A program made the position numbers and the translations under genes. 42,859 nucleotides of DNA, taken from Candidatus Saccharimonadota bacterium (GTDB lineage Bacteria; Patescibacteriota; Saccharimonadia; Saccharimonadales; UBA4665). Of the stretch, positions 1-8,356 are shown piece by piece. Under the pieces are notes generated by a model. It was not told where the DNA came from. It worked only from the letters and a program-made list of their open reading frames with translations, and made no database searches. Location of the stretch: positions 1 through 42,859 of the forward strand of contig DAHUYJ010000007.1 of NCBI GenBank assembly GCA_027315225.1. Direction: 5' to 3'. The number at the start of each line of letters is the position of its first letter. Within the stretch, counting starts at the first letter, position 1.

Positions 1-2
1 AA

Positions 3-326
3 GCTCGTCCTAACCAAATAAAACTGCAAGTTCCCATTGATAAGCAGCTTCACCAGAGGCTGGAGAAACGTGCCGAGGAGCTAGGCTTCGATTCAGTACA
101 GGCTTATGTCCGTTTCTGGGCGAAAGCTGAAGCGGGCGACCCGGCTAACAATCGCGCGGCAGTAGACCTCCGCAGGCCGGATGCCCAGGCTCTGCGCTAC
201 GTGGAACTCCTGCTGGCTTTTAACAAGCAACAACCGGCATCGGCTCAGGAAGCCTTGGAATATATCTTCGAGCAACTCCAGCGGGTAAAACTTGGAAAAT
301 ATCTTGAACAAGTTTTACGGACTTGA
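3..326 (+). CDS. C-terminal part of a ribbon-helix-helix-like protein (5' end outside window)
   Basis: An open frame runs from the first bases of the window to a TGA at 324-326 and encodes about 107 residues with no internal stop. The visible N-terminal part (KLQVPIDKQLHQRLEKRAEE, then LGFDSVQAYVRFWAKAEA) has the strand-helix-helix rhythm of ribbon-helix-helix DNA-binding proteins such as ParD/Arc. The rest is predicted helical and charged. It ends just before the rpsO promoter. The true start lies upstream, so length and neighbours cannot be judged. The family call is an inference from pattern only; it could be another small helical protein. Confidence 0.5.
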   Translation, partial: ARPNQIKLQVPIDKQLHQRLEKRAEELGFDSVQAYVRFWAKAEAGDPANNRAAVDLRRPDAQALRYVELLLAFNKQQPASAQEALEYIFEQLQRVKLGKYLEQVLRT

Positions 327-330
327 GGGC

Positions 331-359
331 TTGCGCTTGAGACGCTCATCTGATAAAAT
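331..359 (+). promoter_or_regulatory. rpsO promoter, extended -10
   Basis: TTGCGC (331-336), a 17-base spacer and TAAAAT (354-359) preceded by TGA give a sigma70-type promoter with an extended -10. Transcription would begin around 366-368, on or next to the rpsO ATG, so the mRNA is predicted to be leaderless. Confidence 0.6.
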
Positions 360-367
360 GCGTGTAC

Positions 368-634
368 ATGATCACAAGTGAGAAGAAGTCCGCTGCTATT
401 AAAAGTGCGCAGCGGCACAAGAACGACACCGGTAGCCCTGCCGCGCAGGTAGCCGTGCTGACGGAGCGCATCAAGGAATTGACCGACCACCTGAAGACCA
501 ACAAGCATGACTACATGGCCCGGCGCGGTTTGTTGCAGATGGTCGGCAAGCGCCGCCGCCTCCTGCGTTACATCGCAACCCGCGACAGTCAGGCGTACTT
601 GAGCCTGATCAAGCAACTTGGCATTCGCCGTTAA
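368..634 (+). CDS. rpsO: 30S ribosomal protein S15
   Basis: Ribosomal protein uS15 binds the central domain of 16S rRNA and nucleates the platform of the small subunit. The 88-residue product matches the family along its full length (about 88-89 residues): HKNDTGSPAAQVAVLTERI, the basic stretch HDYMARRGLLQMVGKRRRLL, and the end LIKQLGIRR. I chose ATG 368 because the -10 box ends at 359 and no ribosome-binding site is present; an in-frame GTG at 362 would lie upstream of the likely transcript start. The order rpsO-pnp is conserved in many bacteria, but here pnp also seems to have its own promoter. Confidence 0.95.
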   Translation: MITSEKKSAAIKSAQRHKNDTGSPAAQVAVLTERIKELTDHLKTNKHDYMARRGLLQMVGKRRRLLRYIATRDSQAYLSLIKQLGIRR

Positions 635-679
635 GACATGAGAACCATAAATTCCAATTTGGAAATCCTAAACAGTGTC

Positions 680-721
680 AAACCTCATTCCGCTGAGGTT
701 TGAACCCGGCTGCTTCGGGTT
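680..721 (+). terminator. Tandem hairpins after rpsO
   Basis: Two adjacent stem-loops lie between rpsO and pnp. The first pairs AAACCTCA (680-687) with TGAGGTTT (694-701); the second pairs AACCCG (703-708) with CGGGTT (716-721). Neither has a strong T-run behind it (TTT and TTTCC), so they may be weak terminators, mRNA 3'-end stabilisers or processing sites. The pairing is plain; the role is inferred. Confidence 0.45.
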
Positions 722-765
722 TCCAGCATTAGAATTTGGGACTTATTCCGGATTTGGTGACTGGG

Positions 766-852
766 AATAATATTTTTAATGGGCGGGTGGTAGAGCACAG
801 GTCTCCGTCTCACAAGCGGATGCTTGAACCCTGTCACCCCCGAAAGGAACGT
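766..852 (+). promoter_or_regulatory. pnp promoter and structured tRNA-like 5' leader
   Basis: A -10-like TAATAT (768-773) would start transcription near 780. From there the leader can fold: GGGTG (785-789) pairs with CACCC (835-839), ACAGG (797-801) pairs with CCTGT (830-834), and an inner hairpin TCCGT (804-808)/GCGGA (816-820) closes a 7-base loop CTCACAA. Several parts resemble a tRNA: GGTAGAGC like a D-arm, an anticodon-like loop with T before CAC (valine), and TTGAACCCTGT like a T-arm. The 5' half of the D-arm and of the T-stem are missing, so it is not a normal tRNA. A GAAAGGAAC ribosome-binding site follows at 842-850. Confidence 0.45.
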
Positions 853-3006
853 ATGGGACAAACAATTAACCCCTTCGACAAAGACATCATCAAAGTAGAA
901 ACGGAGCTCTGCGGACGGACGCTCAGCCTGGAGATCAACCGGGTCGGCTTTCGGACAACATCTTCAGTTCTAGCCCGCTATGGCGACACCGTGGTGCTCG
1001 GTACAGTTATGGTCAGCGACAAGAAGGTGGACATGGACTACTTCCCGCTGAGCATCGATTACGAAGAGAAAATGTATGCCGCCGGCAAAATCAGCGGTTC
1101 GCGTTTTATCAAGCGCGAAGGACGGCCTAGCGATGACGCCGTCCTCATTGGCCGGTTGATAGACCGCCCCATACGGCCGCTCTGGCCGAAGGGCTACCGG
1201 CACGAGGTACAAGGCGTTGCGACCGTCCTAAGCATGGATCCTCAGTTCCGGCCCGACGTCGTAGCTATGGTCGCCTTGAGCGCGGCGTTCTCTTTGAGCG
1301 GCGCGCCGTTCGACGGTCCTGTAGCCGGTTTGCGCGTGGGCTACGACCAAGAGGGCAAGCTGGCGGCCTTCCTGCCTCCTGAGCAGCTGGATAAAGGCGG
1401 ACTGGACCTCGTTGTGGCCGGTACGCAGAGCGGCGTGATGATGGTCGAAGCCGGCGCTACCGAAGTTAGCGAAGAGCAGGTTGCCGAAGCGATTGAGTTC
1501 GCATTCACGACCATGCAGCCGGCTATCAAGCTGCAGGAGCAGCTGATTGAAAAAGTTGACGTAGCCAAGCAGGAATACGAGCTGAACCTGCCTGACGAGA
1601 GCATCCAAAAGACGGTTGACGAGTGGCTGGAAGGCAAGCTTGGCGACGACTTGCGCCTGCCATACCCGGAACGCAACGTGCTAGTCCAAAAATTGCGTGA
1701 CGAGATGTTCGACGAACTGTCCGAAAGGCTTGGCAAGGAGCAATTCTCTGAACTCCGCAACCATTACCACGATGCATTCCAAATGGCCCTGCACAAGGAT
1801 GTCCGCAAAGGCATTGTAGAAGATAATGTCCGACCCGACGGCCGCAAACTTAGCGAAGTGCGTATGCTCAGCAGCGAAGTCGGCGTACTGCCGCGCGTAC
1901 ACGGCTCCAGCATCTTTACCCGCGGCATAACGCAGGCGCTCAATATTGTGACACTGGCGCCGCTGAGCTACTCCCAAATGGTAGACACCATGGAGAAGGA
2001 GGGCGAACGCCGCTACCTTCACCATTATAATGCCCCGGGTTACACCGTAGGTGAGGTCAGGCGCTTGGGCAGCCCCGGGCGGCGCGAGATCGGTCACGGC
2101 TATCTGGCGGAACGGGCCTTGATACCTGTACTGCCGGCCGAGTCGGAGTTCCCGTACGCGATGCGGTCAGTCACAGAAATCATGTCCCAGAATGGCTCTA
2201 CATCTATGGCGGCCACCTGCAGCAGTTGTTTGGCTCTCATGGACGCCGGCGTCCCGCTTAAGGCTCCGGTCAGCGGTATTGCTATGGGCCTGATGATGGA
2301 CGACAATAAGCCTTACATACTGAGCGACATCGCTGATGCCGAAGACTTTGCCGGCGATATGGACTTCAAGGTAGCCGGCACCGCCAAAGGCATTACGGCC
2401 TTACAGATGGACATGAAGGTGCACGGCCTGCCGGTGGAAATCCTGTCCCAGGCGCTGCAGCAAGGCAAAGAGGGCCGGGCCTTTATTCTGGAGCACATGC
2501 TTCAGACTTTGGACAGTCCTCGTGACACGATGAGCCCCTACGCGCCCCGCGTAGAGTCAATCCAGATCAATCCTGACAAAATCCGCGACATTATCGGCAA
2601 AGGCGGTGAAACCATTCAGAAGATTACAGGCGAAACCGGTACGGATATTGACATAAAAGACGACGGCACGGTCATGATCGCCAGTCCGGACGGCGCCAGC
2701 ATAGAAGCGGCCAAGCACTGGATCCAGACCCTGACAGAGGAACCCGAAGTCGGCAAGATCTATGTCGATAAGCCGGTGGTCAGCGTCATGGACTTTGGCG
2801 CGTTCGTGCAAATCATGCCCGGTAAGGACGGCTTGGTACATATCAGCGAACTTAGCGAAGACCGCGTGGCAAAAACCAGCGATGTAGTCAAAGAAGGCGA
2901 CAAAGTGACCGTTAAACTGGTGGCTATCGACGACCGCGGCCGCCTGCAACTCAGCATGCGGGCTGCCAAGCGGGAACAGTCAGAAAAATCCGAGAAGGCA
3001 GGCTAG
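853..3006 (+). CDS. pnp: Polyribonucleotide nucleotidyltransferase (PNPase)
   Basis: PNPase degrades RNA 3' to 5' by phosphorolysis, releasing nucleoside diphosphates, and can add tails in reverse. The 717-residue product has two RNase PH-like domains (the second includes PGYTVGEVRRLGSPGRREIG and a SEFPYAMRSVTEIMSQNGS segment), a KH domain with the IIGKGGETI loop near residue 580, and a C-terminal S1 domain from about residue 630 (VSVMDFGAFVQIMPGKDGLVHI). Length fits the family. The frame is open upstream to a TTG at 736, but ATG 853 is chosen because GAAAGGAAC sits at the right distance and homology begins there. The preceding structured leader suggests post-transcriptional control. Confidence 0.97.
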   Translation: MGQTINPFDKDIIKVETELCGRTLSLEINRVGFRTTSSVLARYGDTVVLGTVMVSDKKVDMDYFPLSIDYEEKMYAAGKISGSRFIKREGRPSDDAVLIGRLIDRPIRPLWPKGYRHEVQGVATVLSMDPQFRPDVVAMVALSAAFSLSGAPFDGPVAGLRVGYDQEGKLAAFLPPEQLDKGGLDLVVAGTQSGVMMVEAGATEVSEEQVAEAIEFAFTTMQPAIKLQEQLIEKVDVAKQEYELNLPDESIQKTVDEWLEGKLGDDLRLPYPERNVLVQKLRDEMFDELSERLGKEQFSELRNHYHDAFQMALHKDVRKGIVEDNVRPDGRKLSEVRMLSSEVGVLPRVHGSSIFTRGITQALNIVTLAPLSYSQMVDTMEKEGERRYLHHYNAPGYTVGEVRRLGSPGRREIGHGYLAERALIPVLPAESEFPYAMRSVTEIMSQNGSTSMAATCSSCLALMDAGVPLKAPVSGIAMGLMMDDNKPYILSDIADAEDFAGDMDFKVAGTAKGITALQMDMKVHGLPVEILSQALQQGKEGRAFILEHMLQTLDSPRDTMSPYAPRVESIQINPDKIRDIIGKGGETIQKITGETGTDIDIKDDGTVMIASPDGASIEAAKHWIQTLTEEPEVGKIYVDKPVVSVMDFGAFVQIMPGKDGLVHISELSEDRVAKTSDVVKEGDKVTVKLVAIDDRGRLQLSMRAAKREQSEKSEKAG

Positions 3007-3012
3007 GCAGAG

Positions 3013-3222
3013 ATGTTGCGCCGGCTCACCAGGTTCCATCAGACTAAAACCGGCCTGTTCGTTTTTGGGCTTGTTGAGCTGGCCGTCACCTACGGTTTTG
3101 CCAGCCTCGCCATCGCCCGAGGCAGCCTCTGGTACTACCTGCTGACGCTTATCTTCCTGGTCGGTGTGTTACAAAATTTCTTTAAGCTTATCGGGAGACT
3201 GTTTCATGTCAGCCGCCGTTAG
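3013..3222 (+). CDS. Small two-helix membrane protein
   Basis: A 69-residue protein starting 6 bases after the pnp stop. It has a basic N-terminus (MLRRLTRFHQTK), two hydrophobic segments (about residues 14-35 and 39-60) and a basic tail ending HVSRR, so both termini probably face the cytoplasm. Its last 17 bases overlap the start of the uracil-DNA glycosylase gene, suggesting co-translation from the pnp mRNA. I do not recognise a family. The position between two confident genes in the same direction, tight spacing and clear membrane pattern support it as real. Confidence 0.65.
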   Translation: MLRRLTRFHQTKTGLFVFGLVELAVTYGFASLAIARGSLWYYLLTLIFLVGVLQNFFKLIGRLFHVSRR

Positions 3223-3796
3223 TACCAGGCAACAGCTTGACGATGTCAGGCAGAAGATCGTGGATGACGATCCAGTGCCTGAGCTGCGCGAAAGCGCCAC
3301 GCAATTAGTGTTCGGTGACGGCGACCCCGAGGCCGATATTGTGTTCATCGGCGAGGCGCCGGGCAAAAACGAAGACCTGCAAGGCAAGCCATTCGTAGGA
3401 GCAGCCGGCCGGTTCCTGAATGAAATGCTGGAAATGATCGATCTCAAACGCGAGGACGTGTATATTACCAACATCGTCAAATACCGCCCGCCCGATAACC
3501 GCGACCCGTTTCCCGACGAAAAGCAGGCCTTCATGCCCTATTTGGAGTCCCAGCTGGATGCGATTCAGCCTAAACTGACGGTAACACTTGGCCGTCACAG
3601 TCTGAACTGCTTCCTGCCGGAGCTGCAAATCAGCACCTGTCACGGGCAGCCCAAGCGCTACAAGGACAGGGTTTACCTGCCGCTGTTCCACCCGGCAGCC
3701 GCGCTCTATAACGGCGCTATGCGCCAGACCCTTATTGATGATTTTGCCCTTATACCGGCTATCGTCGATAAGATTTCAGCTGTTAGTAAGAAATAA
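3206..3796 (+). CDS. Family-4-type uracil-DNA glycosylase lacking Fe-S cysteines
   Basis: This enzyme family removes uracil from DNA to start base-excision repair. The 196-residue product has the family-4 motifs: VFIGEAPGKNEDLQGKPFVG (GEAPG at the active site), DVYITNIVKYRPPDNRDP, and the late FHPAAALYN loop. Start ATG 3206 has GGGAG 8 bases upstream. Canonical members bind a 4Fe-4S cluster through four cysteines (an N-terminal pair, the Cys in KCRPP, and one about 16 residues later). Here the N-terminal pair is absent, KCRPP reads KYRPP, and the fourth position reads F in KQAFMPYL. The fold and catalytic motifs remain, so activity without a cluster is plausible but inferred. Confidence 0.9.
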   Translation: MSAAVSTRQQLDDVRQKIVDDDPVPELRESATQLVFGDGDPEADIVFIGEAPGKNEDLQGKPFVGAAGRFLNEMLEMIDLKREDVYITNIVKYRPPDNRDPFPDEKQAFMPYLESQLDAIQPKLTVTLGRHSLNCFLPELQISTCHGQPKRYKDRVYLPLFHPAAALYNGAMRQTLIDDFALIPAIVDKISAVSKK

Positions 3797-3827
3797 ATTC
3801 TATAAAGCATAAGAGAAAGGAACTTTA

Positions 3828-5966
3828 ATGCAACCAAATAACACATCTAACCGTTCGCCGGAAGGCAAACCGGCCGGCCGGAACCGGAACGCGTCACGGC
3901 GCGGATCGTCCGGGAAGCCCGGCCAGCGGTCCAAAAAGCCGCAGGGACCGTCCATGAACACCAACCTGACGACCTCCCGCGGCCAGGCGGTGCGCGCCCA
4001 GCGCCGGGCCCAAACCGACGCGCAGCGTATCGCCAACCAGTACGTAGCAGCGGCTTCCAACGTTAGCGCTGACGAAACTGCCAAAGGGGGGCAACCTCGC
4101 CGCCGCGCCAATGTTATCGATGACAGCCCGCGCCTCAAGATCATTGGCCTGGGCGGCATGGACGGCGGCGGCTCCAAGAACATGATCCTAGTGGAATACC
4201 GGGATGACGCCGTAGTCCTGGATTGCGGTAACGACTTGGGCGTCGACCTGCCTGGCATTAACTATGCCGTGGCTGATACCGCCTACATGGAGCAGATCAG
4301 ACACAAGCTCCGCGCTTACATCATCACGCACGGCCACCTTGACCACATCGGCGGACTGCCGCACATCGTGCCCAAATTCCCGGCGCCGATTTACGGCAGC
4401 AAATTTACTATCGGCCGGGTAGAGGAAATATTTGAAAACTTCGGCTTGCCGATGCCTGATGGCTTCGAGCTCAAGACTGTAACTATGAACGAAGACACCC
4501 ACGAGCGCCTGAAGATAGGCGAGTTCTTTGTCGAGCTGGTACGCGTTACGCACTCCATTCCAGGCAGTACCTGTATCGTGCTTGACACGCCCGTGGGGCG
4601 CATCATTAACACTGGTGATTTCCGTCTTGACCCCAATCCGCTGGATCATGAGCGCAGCGACATGGAGCGGCTCAAAGAGCTTGGCAACGAAGGTGTCCTG
4701 GCACTTCTAAGTGAAAGCACCACTACCGAGCGCATGGGCCGCACACCGTCCGAGTCAACGATTGAGCAAAGCTTCATCGATATCATGAACCAGGCGCCGG
4801 GCCGTATCTTTGTCGGCGTGTTCTCCACGAATATGAACCGTATCCAGATGATCATCAATGCCGCGGTACATCATGGGCGTAAGGTAGCCATCGACGGCCG
4901 CAGCATGGTCAGCACGCTGGAGATGGCTGTCCGGCACGGGTTTGTGCGAATCCCGAAAGGGACTTTTGTCCCGATTGCCTCTGTCGGCACCATGAAAGAC
5001 ACCGACGTAGTGGTAGTCTGCACCGGATCCCAGGGCGAACCGAGTTCAGCACTGCAGCGTATGAGCAACGGCGAGCACCGGCATGTCAAGCTCAAAGAGC
5101 AAGACACCGTCATTCTTTCCAGTACACCTATACCTTACTCGGGTAATGACGGGGCCATCCGCGCCATGGTTGACGAGTTCTTCAAAAAGGGCGTACACGT
5201 CTTTCGTCACGCTACCCGCGAACTGGACGGCATCGGTCCGCTACACGTTTCTGGTCACGCTTCCCGAGACGAGTACGCCGACATGATCGGGATGATTAAG
5301 CCTAAATTCTTCATACCCATTTACGGTGATTACACTGCCAAGCACTACCATGTTGAATTGGCGGTTGAGTATGGCATCCCCCGTGCCAACATAGCCAACG
5401 TGGGGAACGGCCAGGTCATCGACCTGACTGCCGATAAGATGGAACTGGGCGGGGAAGTTCCGCATGGCACCATTCTGGTAGACCAAACCGGCGCCATCGT
5501 TAACAACGTGGTCATCAAGGATCGCGTGTTACTGAGCGAAGAAGGCCTGGTAGCCATAGTGCTGACTATCGATAAAAAGACCGGCACGCTGCTAACCAGC
5601 CCGGATATCATCAGCCGCGGTTTCATATATATGCGCGACAACGAAGAGATCATGAACGGTCTGCGGCAAGAGCTGAAACGCGCTGCTGTGCAGCGCTTCA
5701 AGCGGGTCGACCTGGACCGCTTCAAGCTGGAACTCAAAGAGCACATTACGCACTACCTGTTCGAGCATACGGGCCGCAGCCCGATTGTCATACCGGTTGT
5801 TAATGTCATAAGCGTTTCCGGCGGCAAGCCGCCAGCTCGTGCTAAAGACGGTTCACCAGGCAAGCAGGAACCAGAAAAAACCCCTGAAGAAATAGCCGCC
5901 GAACAGCAAAAGCGCTTCCAGGAGATGCGCGCCCGCCTGCTAACCCAGGATGCCCGGATCGACTAA
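3828..5966 (+). CDS. rnj: Ribonuclease J, metallo-beta-lactamase type
   Basis: RNase J combines endonuclease and 5'-3' exonuclease activity in mRNA turnover and rRNA processing. The 712-residue product has a basic, low-complexity extension of about 100 residues rich in Arg, Lys, Ser and Gly, then the beta-lactamase core with the zinc motif HGHLDH at 168-173, the beta-CASP domain, and a C-terminal domain. The core is family-sized (about 550 residues); the extension is longer than in Bacillus RNase J and could bind RNA or partners. ATG 3828 is preceded by GAAAGGAAC (3814-3822). With pnp upstream, the region groups two central RNA-decay enzymes. Confidence 0.95.
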   Translation: MQPNNTSNRSPEGKPAGRNRNASRRGSSGKPGQRSKKPQGPSMNTNLTTSRGQAVRAQRRAQTDAQRIANQYVAAASNVSADETAKGGQPRRRANVIDDSPRLKIIGLGGMDGGGSKNMILVEYRDDAVVLDCGNDLGVDLPGINYAVADTAYMEQIRHKLRAYIITHGHLDHIGGLPHIVPKFPAPIYGSKFTIGRVEEIFENFGLPMPDGFELKTVTMNEDTHERLKIGEFFVELVRVTHSIPGSTCIVLDTPVGRIINTGDFRLDPNPLDHERSDMERLKELGNEGVLALLSESTTTERMGRTPSESTIEQSFIDIMNQAPGRIFVGVFSTNMNRIQMIINAAVHHGRKVAIDGRSMVSTLEMAVRHGFVRIPKGTFVPIASVGTMKDTDVVVVCTGSQGEPSSALQRMSNGEHRHVKLKEQDTVILSSTPIPYSGNDGAIRAMVDEFFKKGVHVFRHATRELDGIGPLHVSGHASRDEYADMIGMIKPKFFIPIYGDYTAKHYHVELAVEYGIPRANIANVGNGQVIDLTADKMELGGEVPHGTILVDQTGAIVNNVVIKDRVLLSEEGLVAIVLTIDKKTGTLLTSPDIISRGFIYMRDNEEIMNGLRQELKRAAVQRFKRVDLDRFKLELKEHITHYLFEHTGRSPIVIPVVNVISVSGGKPPARAKDGSPGKQEPEKTPEEIAAEQQKRFQEMRARLLTQDARID

Positions 5967-5989
5967 GCAAGCCCAAGCATTGACTAGGG

Positions 5990-6018
5990 TTGTAAAAATT
6001 GCTATTAACTGGTATAAT
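5990..6018 (+). promoter_or_regulatory. ftsK promoter
   Basis: TTGTAA (5990-5995), a 17-base spacer and TATAAT (6013-6018) preceded by TGG form a strong extended -10 promoter. The predicted transcript start near 6025 leaves only about 8 bases before the ATG and no ribosome-binding site. Confidence 0.7.
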
Positions 6019-6032
6019 CCTAGATACACGTT

Positions 6033-8237
6033 ATGGCTAAAAAGAAAAAGCGTACCACAAAAAAGAAACCTGTAGCCGCATCATTGGAGCGCTCCCCGTT
6101 CTGGGCGCTCAGCGGCGCGGTCCTGCTCATGCTGGTCGCGCTGTTCCTGTTTCTTGGTGGCTTCGGAAACGGCGGACCGCTGCCGGTCAGTCTGTTCCAT
6201 GCCGCGTACTGGACTCTGGGCTGGGCTGCTTACCTGCTGCCTATAGCCTTGGTTTACTGGGGCGTCTACAAGTTTATCAGCGAAGATCGGCGCATTCCGC
6301 TCAGCAAGCTTATTAGCATGTTGTGCGTCCTGTTGTTCGCCAGCGCTTGGTATTACGTTACCTGGGCGTCAAAGGACATGTCCGGCCAGTGGGCTGGCGG
6401 CCACGGCGGAGAGGTCGGCAAAATTATCGGCGGCGCCGGATTGAGCTTGCTGGACAAAGTTCCGGCGGCTCTTCTGTTCTTCGTTTTTGCGATGTTAGCA
6501 GTATTCTTTGCCTTTGGTATTTCGCCAAGAGTCCTGCTCAAGCTTGGCAACTTATTCAAACGACCGGAACGTGAAGAAGGAAATGATCTGGCTGCTCTCA
6601 AAGCCAGGGCCGGCGAGCAACCGGAGTTCAAATTGAATGAAGGGGTGCCGGTAGTTCACCACAAAGCCGGCGAACCTGCCGTGGCTCGCCTAAGCAGCCT
6701 GAAAAACACCGCGCAAAAGATCAGCGGCGACGAAAACCATGAAGCCCTGACCACAGCCAGCGATCCGGACTGGCAGTTCCCGAGCATCGACCTGCTCAAC
6801 CAGAAGCAGGACAAGGCGGACGCCGGCGACGTCAATGCCAATGCCCAGATTATTCACGACACGTTCCAGAACTTTAACATTGACGTTGAGATGGAAGGTG
6901 CCAACATCGGTCCGCGCGTGACGCAGTATACGCTCAAGCCGCCTACTGGCGTTAAGCTGACCAAGATTACCGCCTTGGAGAATAACCTGGCGCTGGATTT
7001 GGCGGCGCACAGTATCCGTATGGAAGCGCCAATCCCTGGCAAACGGGCTGTCGGTATTGAGGTGCCGAATATTAAGTCCGCCACTGTCCGTATCAGCTCC
7101 ATTCTGCTCTCGCAGGAATGGCAGACCCACCAGAGCCCCCTGGAACTGGTGATCGGCAAGGATATATCCGGAACACCGGTCGTAACTGACCTTGATAAAA
7201 TGCCGCACTTGCTGGTGGCCGGCCAGACCGGTTCCGGTAAATCGGTGATGATCAACACGATCCTGACCAGTCTGCTGTACCGTAACTCCCCTGCTGATCT
7301 CAAGCTCATCCTGGTTGACCCCAAGCAGGTCGAACTCAAGCCGTATGACGAAATCCCACACCTCTTGACTCCTGTTATCACCGAGCCGGAGAAGTGCATC
7401 AGCGCGCTCAAGTGGGCGGTCGCCGAAATGGAACGCCGTTACCGGGCCCTGGCAGAGGTCCGCAAGCGCAATATCGGCGAGTACAACGACCTCAAAAAAG
7501 AAGAAGGCATGCCGTACATTGTCATCGTGATCGACGAGCTGGCCGACCTTATGATGATGGCCGCCCGGGACGTCGAGGCGCTGGTGGTGCGGATTGCCCA
7601 GAAAGCCCGCGCCGTCGGCATTCATCTTGTGCTGGCTACCCAGCGCCCGTCAGTAGATGTTATCACCGGACTGATCAAGGCAAACGTTCCGGCCCGGATC
7701 GCTTTCAAAACGACTTCCCAAGTGGACAGCCGGACTATTATTGACCAGGTCGGCGCAGAAAAGTTGCTCGGAGAAGGAGACATGCTGTTGACTACGGCGG
7801 CCATGCCTAAGCCCAAGCGTATCCAGGGAGCTATGATTATAGAAGAAGAGACCACCAAGGTCACTGATTTCATACGCATGCAACGGCCGCCGCAATATGA
7901 CGACGAAGTCGTCAGCCAGCCCGTGCAACTGAATGGTAAGGGCGGTGTAGTCGCGGATTATGGGACCAACGACGCGGATGACGATATGTGGCGCGACGCG
8001 GTCCACGTGGTTATCGAGAACCGCAAGGCTTCGACTTCGCTGTTGCAGCGCCGCTTGCGAATCGGTTATGGCCGCGCGGCCCGCCTGATTGAGACCATGG
8101 AAGAGCAAGGCATTGTCGGACCGGCTGACGGATCCCGTCCCCGCGAGGTATTGGTCAGCTCCCTTGACGACGTCATGGGCGGTGACGCCGTTTCTGAAGC
8201 CGACGCCGCACTGGACGAAAATTTCGGCGAACCGTGA
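6033..8237 (+). CDS. ftsK: FtsK/SpoIIIE-type DNA translocase
   Basis: FtsK is a septum-anchored hexameric ATPase that pumps chromosomal DNA during division and helps resolve dimers with Xer recombinase. The 734-residue product has a Lys-rich cytoplasmic start (MAKKKKRTTKKKP), about four membrane helices within residues 25-180, a short linker, the alpha domain (NFNIDVEMEGANIGPRVTQY), the motor with Walker A GQTGSGKS near residue 396, Walker B IVIVIDELADLMM, and a winged-helix gamma domain at the end (TSLLQRRLRIGYGRAARLIE) that reads polar DNA motifs. The linker is much shorter than in Escherichia coli. A tyrosine recombinase that could be its partner lies at 37679-38599. Confidence 0.96.
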   Translation: MAKKKKRTTKKKPVAASLERSPFWALSGAVLLMLVALFLFLGGFGNGGPLPVSLFHAAYWTLGWAAYLLPIALVYWGVYKFISEDRRIPLSKLISMLCVLLFASAWYYVTWASKDMSGQWAGGHGGEVGKIIGGAGLSLLDKVPAALLFFVFAMLAVFFAFGISPRVLLKLGNLFKRPEREEGNDLAALKARAGEQPEFKLNEGVPVVHHKAGEPAVARLSSLKNTAQKISGDENHEALTTASDPDWQFPSIDLLNQKQDKADAGDVNANAQIIHDTFQNFNIDVEMEGANIGPRVTQYTLKPPTGVKLTKITALENNLALDLAAHSIRMEAPIPGKRAVGIEVPNIKSATVRISSILLSQEWQTHQSPLELVIGKDISGTPVVTDLDKMPHLLVAGQTGSGKSVMINTILTSLLYRNSPADLKLILVDPKQVELKPYDEIPHLLTPVITEPEKCISALKWAVAEMERRYRALAEVRKRNIGEYNDLKKEEGMPYIVIVIDELADLMMMAARDVEALVVRIAQKARAVGIHLVLATQRPSVDVITGLIKANVPARIAFKTTSQVDSRTIIDQVGAEKLLGEGDMLLTTAAMPKPKRIQGAMIIEEETTKVTDFIRMQRPPQYDDEVVSQPVQLNGKGGVVADYGTNDADDDMWRDAVHVVIENRKASTSLLQRRLRIGYGRAARLIETMEEQGIVGPADGSRPREVLVSSLDDVMGGDAVSEADAALDENFGEP

Positions 8238-8255
8238 GCTGAAGCCTAACGGGTG

Positions 8256-8284
8256 TTGACCAACAGAGGCCATTCAGGTATAAT
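8256..8284 (+). promoter_or_regulatory. rpsF operon promoter
   Basis: TTGACC (8256-8261), a 17-base spacer and TATAAT (8279-8284) predict a start near 8291, giving a leader of about 66 bases before rpsF. GCTCGC and GCGGGC in the leader can pair around a 14-base loop; this could be an S6/S18 autoregulatory structure, but I cannot match it to the known motif with confidence. Confidence 0.65.
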
Positions 8285-8356
8285 CCCTAGCACTATCAAA
8301 TTCAGCTCGCGGCCTCTTGTGTGTGCGGGCGTTAACCAAAGGAAGGAACGTAGCTG

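Noticed and set aside
245-616. Minus-strand open frames over rpsO, pnp, rnj and other genes
   Set aside because: They are shadows of strongly supported genes in GC-rich codons and have no motifs or initiation signals.
781-841. A functional tRNA-Val(CAC) gene
   Set aside because: The 5' half of the D-stem and T-stem and a proper 7-bp acceptor stem are missing; kept only as a tRNA-like leader.
736-852. In-frame extension of pnp to a TTG at 736
   Set aside because: The stretch covers the promoter and structured leader; homology and the ribosome-binding site support ATG 853.
6690-7625. A 311-codon minus-strand open frame within ftsK
   Set aside because: It lies wholly in the conserved FtsK motor region on the other strand and encodes no recognisable domain.
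8235-8237. Recoded UGA (as in Gracilibacteria/Absconditabacteria)
   Set aside because: UGA ends ftsK, tlyA, pilB and other genes at family-typical lengths, so the standard code applies.
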